DNA from: Lutjanus erythropterus
Taxonomy: Eukaryota > Chordata > Actinopteri > Lutjaniformes > Lutjanidae
Length of the DNA: 64,000 nt
Direction: 5' to 3'
Assembly (NCBI GenBank): GCA_020091685.1
Contig: CM034613.1
Span: forward strand, 24,381,738-24,445,737
This document shows positions 33,521 to 46,800 of the stretch, piece after piece. Both the position numbers and the translations under genes were made by a program. Position 1 is the stretch's first letter, and every line of letters starts with the position of its first letter. The notes below the pieces were generated by a model. It was given only the letters and a program-made list of their open reading frames with translations, was not told where the DNA came from and did not search any database.

Positions 33521-33646
33521 TGAATTCTATCTTTCATACTCGATAGGAATTAATCAGGTTCCTGATCAGCAGCTATTCATTTATCTATCGATCTTCAATG
33601 CAAAAAAAGATGTGCAACACAAGAACAAATTTTAAAATAATTAAAA

Positions 33647-33652
33647 TTTATT
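33647..33652 (-). terminator. Poly(A) signal of copy B
   Basis: AATAAA on the - strand in AATAAATTTTAATTATTTTAA, followed by TTGTTCTTGTGTTG. It matches the ends of copies D and C. The 3' UTR is about 0.87 kb. Confidence 0.65.
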
Positions 33653-33989
33653 CATCTCACCGTTAATGAACAATGATCAGAAATCAGATCAGACACTCAA
33701 ATTGTTATCCGTTTTATAATCAGAATAAAGAAAACTGTACAACAGAAATTATATTACATTTTGGACTCACAGCATTTGGTGAGTTCAGAACAGGAAACTG
33801 TCAAGATACCAACTAAACTGTATATGTAAATGTGTTATTAAGTTAAAATTATGATTACCTCTTATTAACACACATATTTCTACATAAAAACATACATTTG
33901 TCATGACTTACAAGAGATCTACAGTTAAATTAGAGTAAAAATGACATTTTACACCTGCGTGTGCAGAAACTGGGAGCAGGTGGCAGATG

Positions 33990-34033
33990 TTCAGATACAT
34001 TTTCAAAAGGAAAGAAAAACAAAAAAACATCCC
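33990..34033 (-). promoter_or_regulatory. 3' UTR block of copy B identical to copy A
   Basis: Partner of 7516-7559: 44 identical bases in otherwise diverged 3' UTRs. Confidence 0.5.
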
Positions 34034-34521
34034 TTCCCCCCCGACTTCTTTGACAGATCAGTGAATTATTGTTTACATCTTCAAAACTAGAAGAAGAAAA
34101 CGTCGAGTTACAAAATGTTTGCTAGCGCGCATCAAGCAGTGAAGAAAATACCAACGTTATGTGCAAAATTAAATTCTAGAATTCATTTATATAATTTTAG
34201 CTCTCAGAGTAAAAGTTCATCCTTTAGGAGGTGCTACATGTACGTCACTACTGCGCACAACAGAAAATAAGAACTGTTTTTGAAGCGATTTCCATCAGCC
34301 CTGTTGTTTCCTGTTCTGCACACAGTCTTTCTTCCATCCTTGTTTCTATGGGGTGACTAAAAGAAGTATCTCAAAAATATTGATGTAAATATTTATTGAT
34401 GAGTAAAAGAGCTCATGTAGCAAGTTCTAAACTCTAGCATGTAACTGTGACCAAGTTCGTTACAAGAGTTGTTTCCCGTTTTCTCAGAGAAGAGATGTAG
34501 TCTCAGTAGATGATGTCGGGA

Positions 34522-34802
34522 TCAATCAGCAACGGAGCCTTGAGAACTTTGTGTTGAACTTATCGATGGTTTCTGTTCAAGCTTCTGATAATGTTTCTGG
34601 AAAAAGAACAATTGGGAAAAACACAAACAATGTGAGGCAGAGGGTGTGTTTTTGCGTTTAAATTTGGTGTATATGTTTGTGGTTACCTGCAGGTTGTCGT
34701 AGTGTCTCTGGCTGCTGCAGTGGACGTCCATGGCGGTGCTCTCGTTCCGATAGAAAACAGAGCAGAGGTTACAGAAATACCCTGGAACCACAAAGTCCCG
34801 AC
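34522..34802 (-). CDS. Copy B exons 19-20: C-terminal finger with a two-residue deletion
   Basis: Exon 34687-34802 encodes DFVVPGYFCNLC; the Lys-Ser present in A, C and D (VVPKSGYF) is missing through a clean 6-bp deletion just before the first zinc Cys. The H-x5-H part (VHCSSQRH) is intact. The last exon ends SQGSVAD-TGA. Substitutions here resemble copy D more than A or C. Confidence 0.82.
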
Positions 34803-37800
34803 CTGAAAAGGCAGATGGTGAAAATGAAACGGGATGAACAAGATGAGGTCAAAACCTTTTTATGGCTGGACACTGTGTGTGTGTCAATATGTGAAAATGT
34901 CACAGGGGTGGTGTGTGGTGGTGACCAAAATGTTGATTCTAGACATTAAATGCTCATCTGCAATTTTCTGTAGTAGCCAGTCACATGATGTGCTTAAACT
35001 ATGTTTGAGTCAAAGAGGATATTTGATTTGAAAGAGAACATAATGATTGTAATTATTCTGTTATCTGTTAACCTGCTCTTTTTATCTGTGGAAGTCTTGT
35101 TCTTTTTTAGACTCGCTCTGTATTGAGTGCTTTGTATGAGTGTAATTAATGGTGCTTCCTGGCACATGAAGAGCTGCCTCTTCCTCTCTACTCCAAAACT
35201 TGGCCGGCTGAAGCAAATTTTAAAACATAACAGGAATGCGTTAGTGTGTGTTTCTCACCGAGGGGGTTGTTGGGTTTGAATGGCGGCAGTCTGAAGTCAG
35301 CAGGGACACAAGGAGACTGAGAACGAGATCTCTTTGCTTCGGGTCCGACGGGCTCCGTCCTCAGTTTACTCACAGCTGAAGAAGAGAAGGAAACAATAAT
35401 CCATAAACAGTCAACACTGCAATGCAAGTTCAACAAACAATTAGTCGCTGATTGAAGTCTCATTTTCTGTGGTAAGACACTACATTCTGAGAGATTTAGG
35501 TACATGTATCTGACAAAAAAAGCAATTAGAAGACATCAACTTAGATTATTTTTTAACACTGACTAAACAATTTATCAAAAGTGGAAATAATCCTTAAGTG
35601 ATTTTAATCCACTTTGGAGAAAATGTTCAGAAAGATTCACTTTCACTGATTCAGAACAGCAGCTCAGAGTGGATGTGGCAGACGCTAAAACTGAAGAATA
35701 AAATGTCTCTGTTAGTGTGGAAATGTCCTCAGTCTGTCCTTCTTTCAGCTCTCTGTACCTTTAATGTCCGTCCTGCTCCGTCCTTCCTTCTCCTCCTCTC
35801 CTCCCTCCACACATCCCTCCAGTGTCTGGTTCTCAGGGTTCTCAGGGTTCTCCGGCTGCAGCTCCTGTCCAGCAGAGGCGGCATCGACGTTGGCTCGGCT
35901 CGCTGCTTCCACCTCTGTCTTCTGGACCTCCGGCTGGACGTCACTTGACAACGTAGACGGATCTTTGTCCAATGAGGAGGAGGCATCAAGTGAGGAGGGA
36001 GGCAGTACATCAGCTGGTTCTTTTTCTTCTTCTTCTTCTCTCTCATCTTTTGTGCTCGCTTTTTTCCCTCTGGTAGATTTTTTCACTGTGTTAACAGACA
36101 ATGAATTAGTTGAGTGAAAAAAATCAAAGGAATATTACAAATTCTTTGTGAAAGCTTTTGTAAATATGTGATATACGTCTATTTATACAGCTCATTTCTA
36201 TTTATTTGATCTTACTCGTTTTATTGTTTTTTGTACTCATGTTTCTTGGCCATTTTTTCATTTTATCTGTCTTGTCTGGTTTTATTTTCTTTTATAACAT
36301 TGTTAATGAAAGTACTTTATAAAGTTTATATTATTACTAGTATTATTATACTTTTAATTCATTACGTTTCAGGTTTTAGAGCTCCGTCATTGGAAAGCAG
36401 TGAAGCCAAAGTTTTTCAGAATCTACAGATTAAATTTGACATGATTGTAGAAAAGATACAGATGTGTGTGTGCGTGTTACCAGGGGTCTGTCTGGCTCTC
36501 TTCTTGGCTCGACCACTTGATCTGGTTGTTACTGCTTCCTTTTCCTCCTCCTCTTCCACCTCTCCTACCTCGTCTACCGTCACAAGGTTTATACTTTCCT
36601 CTAAAACAGAACACATAAATCAAAAAAGTTACGTTCCACCTTGAAAAATTAATAATACGACCAAGCGACCTCTTTTTTGTGTGTTTGTGTATTTCCATCA
36701 GCATTTAGCTCAGGTGCACATTCATTTCATGAAACTCGATTCTTGTGGGTATAATGGAATTGTACCTGTGCAAGTATACAGTATTATATACTGACAGAAT
36801 AACACACACCTGTGTCATCATTGTGTTTGCGTTTTGCAGGTCGTGATGTTTTCTCAGTTTGCTCTTCATCCGGCTTCTCTTCCTCATCATTACCAGCTTC
36901 ATCTAAAATCACCAAAGTCTAAAAACAGACAGAAGAAATCTTAAACATCAGTTTTTCATTCATTGAATGTGTTTAACAGCACTTCAACATAATTTTTCTA
37001 TGAAAATAATTAAAACTTGCAGGTTGTTAAATCTGAGTCTTTACCTCTGGGTTTAAGGAGTTCGCTGGTTCGTCCTCCTGGAGAAGTGGGCGGGTCTCCA
37101 GCGTGCTTTCCTCTCCCACCTCATCCAGAGTCAGCAGCTCCTTGGTGTCTGGTGTCTCATTCGACTTCTTCGTCCCTTCCCTGTCACCTCCTTCTCTGCT
37201 GCTGCTGCTCCGGCTCCTTCGCTCCCTCGATTCTCGCTCCTTGGCGAACTGCTTCTCCTTTGTGGTGGCCTGTTTATTCCTCAGTCCTTCCTCCTCAGCC
37301 GTGTCGTCGGGCACGACGTTCACTTCGTTCAGGTTCAGAGTGCTCGTTGTGTCATTTTTCTTGGGCGATTTTTGTTTCTCTTCCTCTTCCGGTGTTGCAG
37401 TATCACTCTGGGACTCAGCTGTAGGTTTGTTCTCTTTCTTAACGTCTGTTTCGGATGTTCTCTCCTTATTCCCGATTGAAGACACTTCAGCAGCTGTGGC
37501 ACCACATGTCAGTGTATCTTCTTTTTCAGCTGATGCCTCTTCTTTTTTAAGAGCTTCATCTTTTCTTTTACTGTCACTCTTCTTTGTTGGTGTGCTCTCT
37601 TTTTGAGGGGCTTTCTCTTTATTTGTTGTTTTTTCCCTGTTTTGTTCTTGTGACTCTTTGGCAGGAGTTTGTCTACTTCTTGTTGGAGTATCCTCTTTGT
37701 TTCTTTTCTCATTTGTAGTATCTTTCTTACTTGTTCTTTCGCTTTTTCCTCTGGTAGAACTTGTGATTGCTGGTCCATCGTCAGCAGTCTTGTTAGCCTT

Positions 37801-40800
37801 CTCAGGCTTTTCAGTTGCTTCCGTGGCATTCAGTGTATCCTCTTTCTTTCCTCTTGCACTCTTTCTTCTACTAGACCTTTCTGTTGTGGCTGCATCTTGA
37901 ACCGTTTGGTCTTCAGCAGAATCTGTCTGTGTCTTGTCTGTGGCTTCTTTGATCTCTTTGTCTTTTTCAGAGACTCCTGAAGTGGTGCCCGTCTTCGTTT
38001 GTGTCTCATGTTTTATAACTGTCCTGTCCTGTTTCTTTGGTGATTTCTCCTTCTCTTTACTTTTAGATGCTGTGGTAGTGGTGCCATTCTTTTTTGATTG
38101 CCTGTCAACATCATCTTGTTTCCCTCCCTCTTCGTTGTTCTTCTGGTCTTTAATATTAAAATCACCTTCTAGACTCTGGGCCTGAGAGCCCTTACTGACA
38201 CTGGTAGAGGATGAAGGTTTAGTCAGAGATTTGGTGGGTTCCGGTGAGTCCTTCGACTTTTTTGTTGACACAGAGCTTGAGCCTTTAGTTGACTTGGTTG
38301 AGGAGGATGAAGAAGAGGCTGAGCTCTTAGAATCTTTCGAAGACTTTGTTGAGGTCTGTTTTCCATCTGACGACACACCTGAGCTTTTGCTCTCTCTTTT
38401 GGTTCTGGAGGAGGATGACGAGGAGCTGTCAGGCTCAGGTTTTGTGTCTTCCACATCATCACCAATTTCGTCAACAGTGACAAAGTCATCCAAGTTGAAA
38501 CTTTGCTCATCGAAATGGGAGGTGTCTGAAGAAACCGTGTCATTTGTAACATCATCCTGACCCTGGATTGACAACAAAGTAAGAATTAATCACTAAAACA
38601 ATAAAACAGTAAAACAGACATAAAACGGCAATAAGAGAAATGACTGACCAGTTCATGTATTACATACAATTGTTAAATTAACTTGGGAGAATTGTCATAG
38701 GCAAATTTGAAGAAAATCGTTAGCTTTAGGGTAGAATTAGGGTTTGAAGTCTCATTACTTGTCTTGATGAAAGGTTTAAGACAAAAAAGGAACAAAACAC
38801 ACAGCTGTTTACCTTTCTTTTTGGTGTATCTTTAGCTGCTGCAGTCTCAGAGCTTGTGTTGCTTTTCCTGGGGCTCTGAAGAAAACGCACATTTGAAAAA
38901 GTCAGTTCCATTGTCCTCTTTTCACAATTTCATAGAAATTTCTGACTGTACTGTATGCATATCAACCTTTCAAAATGCCAGAAGAATTAGCTGACATTTT
39001 GAGCACATTTTTACAATTCTGTTTACTCTATTTTTACACAAAGAAATCTAAGTTGCTTCAAGTTCCTAAACTTCTACATTATGTTTTATAAGTAATTTTG
39101 GAACAGCTGAACTACTGCAATCCACCATGGCTTCGTTCGATCAAGAAATACAATTTCACTACCAATGCCTTCAGTACTTCATATAAATGATTTGAGGAAA
39201 CTTACTTTTGCTGAAGTCTTGTTTTTCCTATTGAGGGACACTGTGAAAGAAACAATAGAAAACATAAAACAAGAGACAGATGTTGAAATTCTGATCACAT
39301 TTGTTACAGAAAACAAATGGATTTCTTTTTTTTTTATAAATCTGTATTCGGGTGCTTTTTCTACCCAGTAGTTACAGAGGTACCTTCAGTCGAAGCTGAC
39401 GTCGACGCTGCCTGTGAGACGGATGCGACTAACTCAGTTGAGTCAGCGGAGACTTTGCTGGCAGCTTTGGTGGAACCCTTGGCTGACGCTGCAGTCACTG
39501 GAACTTCAAAAGAAAAAAAATTAATGCCTTGCACTTTATAACACTTCCTGCTGGGCGGGGCAACACATCTAACCTGAAATAACATTTTTGTTACTACAGA
39601 GAGAGTAACATACTGAAAACATGTACTGTTTGGACACTGGTACGGTTACTGTTTCAAATATGAAAGGTACCCAACCCTAACTGACAATATGGCTGAATGA
39701 TTTTGAACAAAATAGAAATTTAAAATATGAAATGCAATGCAATTATTTTGACTGATATTGCAATATTAGAAGTAATAATTTTAAATCTTTAGTCTTATTC
39801 TGACTGGAACACGTTAAAATAACTATGGTGTGATATTTTTTTTGCAGGAATCTGGATCAAATGAAGATGATTTTTTTAACTCTATAGAATCTGATGTGAT
39901 GCCTCATGACATTCAATCATCTAAACATTTTTTGACACGCATTTTGACTTCAACAAATATTGCATCTCCTGTGATTTAAAAATTGCAGAAAGCCATACTG
40001 CGATTTCGATAAAATTTTGATTGATTTTGTGCAGCCCTAGTTAACGAAAATATAAAATACTGTCAGCCTTATCCTTAAAACATTTCCTACCAACACCACA
40101 TTGAATGCATGCATTAAAAAGGTCTCCAACATACCTTTTTGCACAGTTTTTCCACTTGGCTGCTTTGCCTCCACAGCAGCTTCAGTTCCTGCAGCCTGCT
40201 GTTGCATTTGTGAAGCCTCTGTCTTGTCCTCTGGTGCTTGTCCAGTGGACTTGGATCCTGAAGACTTTGAACTGTTTTGTTTTACCGCTGCCTTTTTCAC
40301 AGCTCCCTTCACGGGTGAATTTCCTCTCTTCAACGTTTTAGCTATCTGCTTGGTTGAGATGTTTTTCGCTTTAGAAACCAACACTTTCGCTTTAGATACA
40401 GTCGTCACATCTTTAACTGAGCCTTTAGCTGCAACTTTCTGATTGGTAAGTTTGCCTGTTGCAGCTTTTTTGTCTCCAGAGGACTTGTTAGCTGTAGAAG
40501 GAGGAACTTTTTCAGTGGTAGAGGTGGATGAGGATTTAGCGGTTTGAGGTGTGGAGACACTGGATGTGGCAGGTTTTCTGTGAACAAAAGAGATTTACAT
40601 GAGTCGAGCAGGAGAATACGTACAAATGGAAAGTCAAGGCCAGATAGTACCATCCTTCAAAGGTTGAATTCCTGGGATGAATTTATTCAGTGTGTGAGTA
40701 ATTGTTTGTTTTTAAATGGATACAATAAAGAAATTTTCCACACGGGATGGACACGATATCATGTGCAGAAGACCTGTACAGTTTACAGACATAAAATCTC

Positions 40801-43800
40801 CCTTTGTCTGAGTATTTTCAGACTACAATAAATTGCACAGGTGTTTCAAATCATGTCCATCCTGTGTGCACTCACACACACACACACACACACCCACACA
40901 CACACACACTGATTTCTGTCATGAGGTAAATTCCCAAAAGTGAAAACAGCAAGTACAGTAAACTATGAAAATATGAATTGTATGTTGAAACCTTTCTACT
41001 GAGGACATTAAACAGCAACTGAATATTTGTAGTAATACGTTTGTGTGAATATATTGGGGAAAAAAACAAAAACAAAATAACCCTTCTACCATCCTTTGCT
41101 GGTAATAAGATTTATGTGTGAAACACATCTTACTTCTGAGAAGGCTTCTTTTGCTCCTTAGAAACAGTCTCCTGTAAACAAAGACAGTTGTTTTCAGATT
41201 CAGCATTCTGTTTTTATTTGTTTTACACAGTGCAGCAAATTTTTTAGAAATGGGGTTGGTATACTTGCAGAGGACGGAGAAAGAGAGACAGAAAACGAAG
41301 TACCTTTTCTCTGACAACAGTCACTGTCATTCCTTTCACAGTGACACTCTTTGCACTCGTCAGTTTCTTTGCATCTTCCTCTTTCTCGAAACGCACCACT
41401 GCCTACATGTGCACACACAAACATACAAAAGCACAGTAATACCAGTGCACCATCCTCTCAGTCAACACAGACACACGTCTCAAGGCCTGGATACTAACTT
41501 TTGGGCTTAATGATTTATGAGTTTGATTATTTTGTTAATGTTTAAGAGATACTTTGAAAAAGCAACAAGGTAAAACCAGTCTAACAGACTATACAGTACT
41601 TTCATATTATGAAAGGCAAAGCATTAGCAAATATAGATCTTGGTAGAAAAAAAAACACATTACAGTCTTCACCGTCTCTATACGTACCTCCAGTCTGGAA
41701 CGAAACAGGACAACTGACTTGGTTTTTCCGAATTGCTCCACAGCAGCAACCACATCACTGTGAGAGTGATAACTATAAATCCCGTGTAGTTTCACTGTGG
41801 TCAGAGGTGAAGATTCATCAGACTGAACAAAGAGAGGGAGAACAAACACAAACTTTAGACCAAATCTAACAACCGAAACTGGTTGTCTTTTAAGTATGGT
41901 TAGAGAGAGACAACTGCATCTAGTTAAAACGTCCAATTAGACTTTAATGGTCTTGATTTTCTGCTTTGTACATAGCAAAGAAACAGGATTTTCAGTTTAG
42001 TTCCTGATGAAAGTGTTATCTGGATACAGTGTAAATGAAAACTTTGAGGTGGAAACAAGAAAAGGAGGAGAAAGAGACTGTTACCAAATTTTCTTGGTAC
42101 ATCAACACAGAAACGCTTTCTAACCTTAGTCTTTGATGAAGACCCTGCCTCGCTCTTTTCCTGGCCGGGCTTTGCTTTGGAGGGCTTTGTTGCCGACTCC
42201 TTCTTCTTTGTGGCAGAGGATGAGGAAGAGGCAGTAGAAGACGATCTCTTTACTCCGGCAGAGGGAGGAGACGAGGAGGGTTTTGATGATGATGAAGAGG
42301 ACGACCTCATCTTCGCTAGCTCGGCCAGTAAGGCTGGAGCCAGAGTTTTAACCACGGCCTCCAGGCCTGACTGTTTTGACCGAGATTGGACAGCTAGAGG
42401 GACGAAGATGAAAAGAGTGTCAGACAACACTGCAGCATTTTGTTGGTTGTTAAGTCTTAAACAGAATCAAGCAATTTTAGTTTTCTTGCCACTTTCTATG
42501 GCCTATAAGTAATAAATTGCATCTAAGCCACCAGAAAGCGCAATAAAATTAAACACTGCTTTTTCCTGGAAACTGAAAGATGAAATCAACAGTGAAAATT
42601 ATCTTTAGTTGCAGCTCTAAACTTAATAACTTGAAAATAAATATATACAGTATAAAACTAAAGAAAAATATTTTGCATTTGTTACATGCTTGTGTATAAT
42701 GTTACATAATAGGCACAGATATAATCAGTGAACAAGAATAAGTCTTAAAACTTTACTTATGTCAGGGTCTTAAAACATTTGCCATTTCTCTAACCTGATG
42801 TTTCCAGCAGTATCTTAGCCAGTCTCTCTGCACCGCTCGACTTCTTTTGTTGAGGGGATGACCTTTCTGTGGACGATCGCCTCTCGTGGCTCCTCCTTGG
42901 TGGTGATCCTCTCTCCTCACTCCTCCCTGACCTGTCATCGCTTTTCTTTGGCGGCGATCGTCTCTCATGGCTCTTCCTTGGTGAAGATCGTTTTTCGTCA
43001 GTCCTTTTCGGAGGAGTTCGTCTCTCGTCATTCCTCCTTGGTGAGGACCGTTTCTCATCTCTCCTCCTTGGCGACGACCGTCTCTCAGGACTCCTCGACC
43101 GTGACCAGTTTGAGGAGTTTGAATGGTCACGACGTGGAGAGCGAGAATGAGACCTGGACCTAATGAAAGTCATTCAGTCATTTCATAACTCAATTAATCT
43201 CAGTGACAATTTAAAGAATGGCAATCAAATAATCTAGATAGAATAGAATAGTCTAGATTTCTCAAGGCGTGACTGACAAATCCAAAGAGGTCAAAATCAA
43301 TGTTGATGTTCGACACAATCATATTTGGGTCACAATCTGTTGATAAGAAGCATCTCTTCTGTTAGCTCACATTTGTGCTCGTATCAGAATTTACATGTAC
43401 CAAACCTGTGAGTGTATCTGGAACTGTGTGGCGATCGTGATCGGCTACTGCATTTCTCCTTTCTACCCTCCGAGCCATGGCGCCGATGGGGGCTAGATGA
43501 GTGGGAACGGGAGCGGCCTCCATGACTTGTTTTCTGACCATGATGCTGGAAAGTCTGTGCCGATGTTGGGGGCAAGGGCTTCACATCTTTATCGGCAGCC
43601 CTGAGGAAAGCGATGGATGAGAAGATCATGTGATAAATGACAGACAATTTAAAAAAGTAAAAAAAAAACAAAAAAAAAACAGGTTACTATTGATTTTTTT
43701 TCTCAGGCAACTCATGTGGTTGTTAGGTATCTAATATAAATCCAGACACTGTACAGATTTTAGCCCTAAATATGTCACCACGGCCAATTTTAGAATCGAA

Positions 43801-46800
43801 TTTCTGCCAAGGCGTGTGGTTGGATTTCCCTCATAGCTGCTCTCAAAAGATCTGTTATCAGCTGCAGTGAGTTTGTTTTAATATTATTGCATTAATATTT
43901 TACATCCAACCAGCCATTTGTTTAAATTTACCTGGTCCCGAGTATTATCTCACCATCCCACTCCGGGTATCTGTGGAGAAAAACAAATCAAACACACCTA
44001 TTATATGAGCAAAGAGGCCACATTTTGACAACAAAAAGTCAATGTACGTTGAGGGATTGTATGGGTCCTGGAGACTATAACTATAAAACAACTACAGGAG
44101 GTAACTTGAAGAGTATATTTTCAGAATTCAAGATTCAAATAGCCTCCCAACAATGGGGGGTTCAAGAAAGACCAACCGAGATACACATTTTAATACTGCA
44201 GAACACTAAGGTGCTTTCAATTACCAATGAGATGTGCTAGTTGGGTCACCATGCTGCAGAGGTGACACCAAAAGTACAGATACAATCCTGAGAAGGACAC
44301 AGTAGTATTTGTCTACAACCTCTCCTCTGTCTAGCATTTCTTCTACAGTATTTTGGCATATTCCTGGCAGGCATTCCCTCAAATAAATCAAAAAAGGTAA
44401 TGATTATCAAAAAATAACTCAAATTAACAAGCTTTCCATAGGGAAAAGAAAAGGCAGGGCTGACCGTGTTCTCAGGAATTTGCAGTTCTCAAGGTGAAGG
44501 CTGGTGTTCTGGTGGGAGATCCAATCCTAGTGGTCAGAACAAACAGACGCAAAGTATTTAGATAGGTCTCATTTGTATTGACCCTATTATCAGCTTTAAT
44601 AACCCAATTTCCACTTTTATGATTGACAGACAATTCATGTTTGTCATTCAACATTAAAGCAACCTTAAAAAGTAGTAAGTATTCAAAGTTTGCACCAACC
44701 AAAGTAAAATATGTTTATCTGGTTTCTTTAAATCTTTAGTCTGGAGCAGTCATCCAAAAATAGGAACAAACTTAAGCACAAGTGGGGAGCAGAAATCATA
44801 GTCAACTAAAGGGCAACAGGCCTTTATCATGAAATATAACAAATACAGGAGTGCCAGCAACAAGCAACGGGAAAAAAAAAGTTCAGCTTCTTTATTGTGT
44901 GATGTCTGGTTCTTCAGTCAGCCAGTATCAAGTTCCCGGAGGTTTGGTGAGGGTCATCTCAGCATAGGTCACCGTCAGGTATGGATCAGGACCAAAGCAC
45001 CCAATCTGGAACTTCTGGAGTAGAGGCAGGAAGATGTGGAAACTGGGAGGCGGAAGACTGTATGTCAAAGAACAAAAATTCTTCTGACTGTCTGGCTCAT
45101 GAAGAATGGCTGCTGGTGGGTTTGGGTTCAGAGTATTTGTGGTAGTGATTGGAACTCCTTTTTGGGGGACCTCGAGTCCATAACAGTAAAGTCATACCTT
45201 CTATTAGATATGAAATTAAGGACAAAATGGATCACTGACAGCTCCATTATCTGGGAGACATACAGAAATTACACATGCACTGAAAATTCTAGCTGAATAT
45301 ACACTGTAGGACAAAAGCCAAAAATGGAGACAAAGGGAGACATCCATCTTCCATCACCCTCTGATGTCCTAGGTCTTTAGATTTGCAGATTCTTCCTCCT
45401 CATGTCAATTAAGCTCTCAGTTCCATTTTCAACAACTGTCTCAGAAGCAGCAGGCCGCTCACACACTGATGATCTATTTAAACTACACAATAATGTTCTA
45501 AGAAAGTTTGAAGTCAGTCAATTAAAATTCTATGTTGCAAGCTTGAATAACAGATTAAAAATAAATTATTATTACAATGCTGTGACAGGGAGCTTTGAAG
45601 TATTTCGATAAAAATAAAATTTAGTTTGTGAAGAAAATGTTTAGAATCTCTCCAAAGTTTGCCATCCAAGTTGGTTTTCAAAAAATTGCACACAGCTTAT
45701 ATGTGGTGACAACCTTCTTACTACCACTTCATACTCATTAGAAATCCATTAAAACTCACATTTCAAGTCCAGTGCAGCTCAGTCAATGCAGAGTGTGGAC
45801 TGGTGGCTGGAGAGGTGCCAGGATGCCTGACTTTGTGGCAGCCCTCTTGCTCTGACATCTCTCCATTCATTTATGTATTTAGGACCTATTTCTGTATATG
45901 TGTTTTTCAGACCAGTGTGTGCTTAATAACAGAGTTAAAAAACTGAATTTCCCCTTAAGGGATTAATAAAGTATGCTTTCTTCTTCATAGACTTTTTCGA
46001 CAGTTAAAAAACACTTAAGTAATTCCACAAATAAAAGATTAAATAATCTAAATTGGTATTTTAAAATAAGAAAAACAACAACTTTAGATATTGAAATTAT
46101 TTTTTAAAGGGAGAGACAGCAGAGTGCAATCTTCCACTCACCTTCATATTAGAACATTCTTTGTTACACAGAGAACAGGTATGTGGAAAGACTCTTGGTG
46201 AAGCTGCTGCATAGTCTTGCATCATGGCTGGCAATGGCACACCCTTGGAGATCCCTATCTTTGCTGGAAGCTGCCTGTTGGAAATCGGCAGCGTCAGGGG
46301 ACTGATGCTCATCAGGCTCGGGATTGGCTGAGGCAGAACTGGAGGTATAATGGTGGGGTTAAGATCACCAGGGATAAACACTGGATGCTGCATGGCACGT
46401 GAGGCATCGGTGATGCTGGGGTTGAGCGCAGCAGGAGGAACTGATGTCACAGGTTGGCTGGGATGCACACCACATAACATAGAGCCTGGTGGCTGGGTTT
46501 TCAACATTGACTGGCGATCTGCCGCTGGTTCATTCAAAGGAACAGGCCTGGAGGCTTCAGACTTGAAAACTCTGATGTCTGTGTCTTTCTTTGGCAGAGA
46601 AAAGGAGCCAAGGATTGTTTGGGACGTCTGGTTTGGTTGGGTCGGCAATTGTTTGGTGTGATCGTGGCTTGGGGGAGCAACAGATTTCAGTATTGAACTG
46701 TAAGAAGAGTTGAGACTTGTAAAAGAATTCGTCTGCTCATGTGAAGAACTCAAGGCACTGCTTTTCACCTCTGTTGTACTGCCTCTACTGCCACTGGTCC

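Noticed and set aside
34677..35031. + strand frames over the copy B finger exon and its intron
   Set aside because: Antisense shadows; the - strand carries the conserved finger with splice sites.
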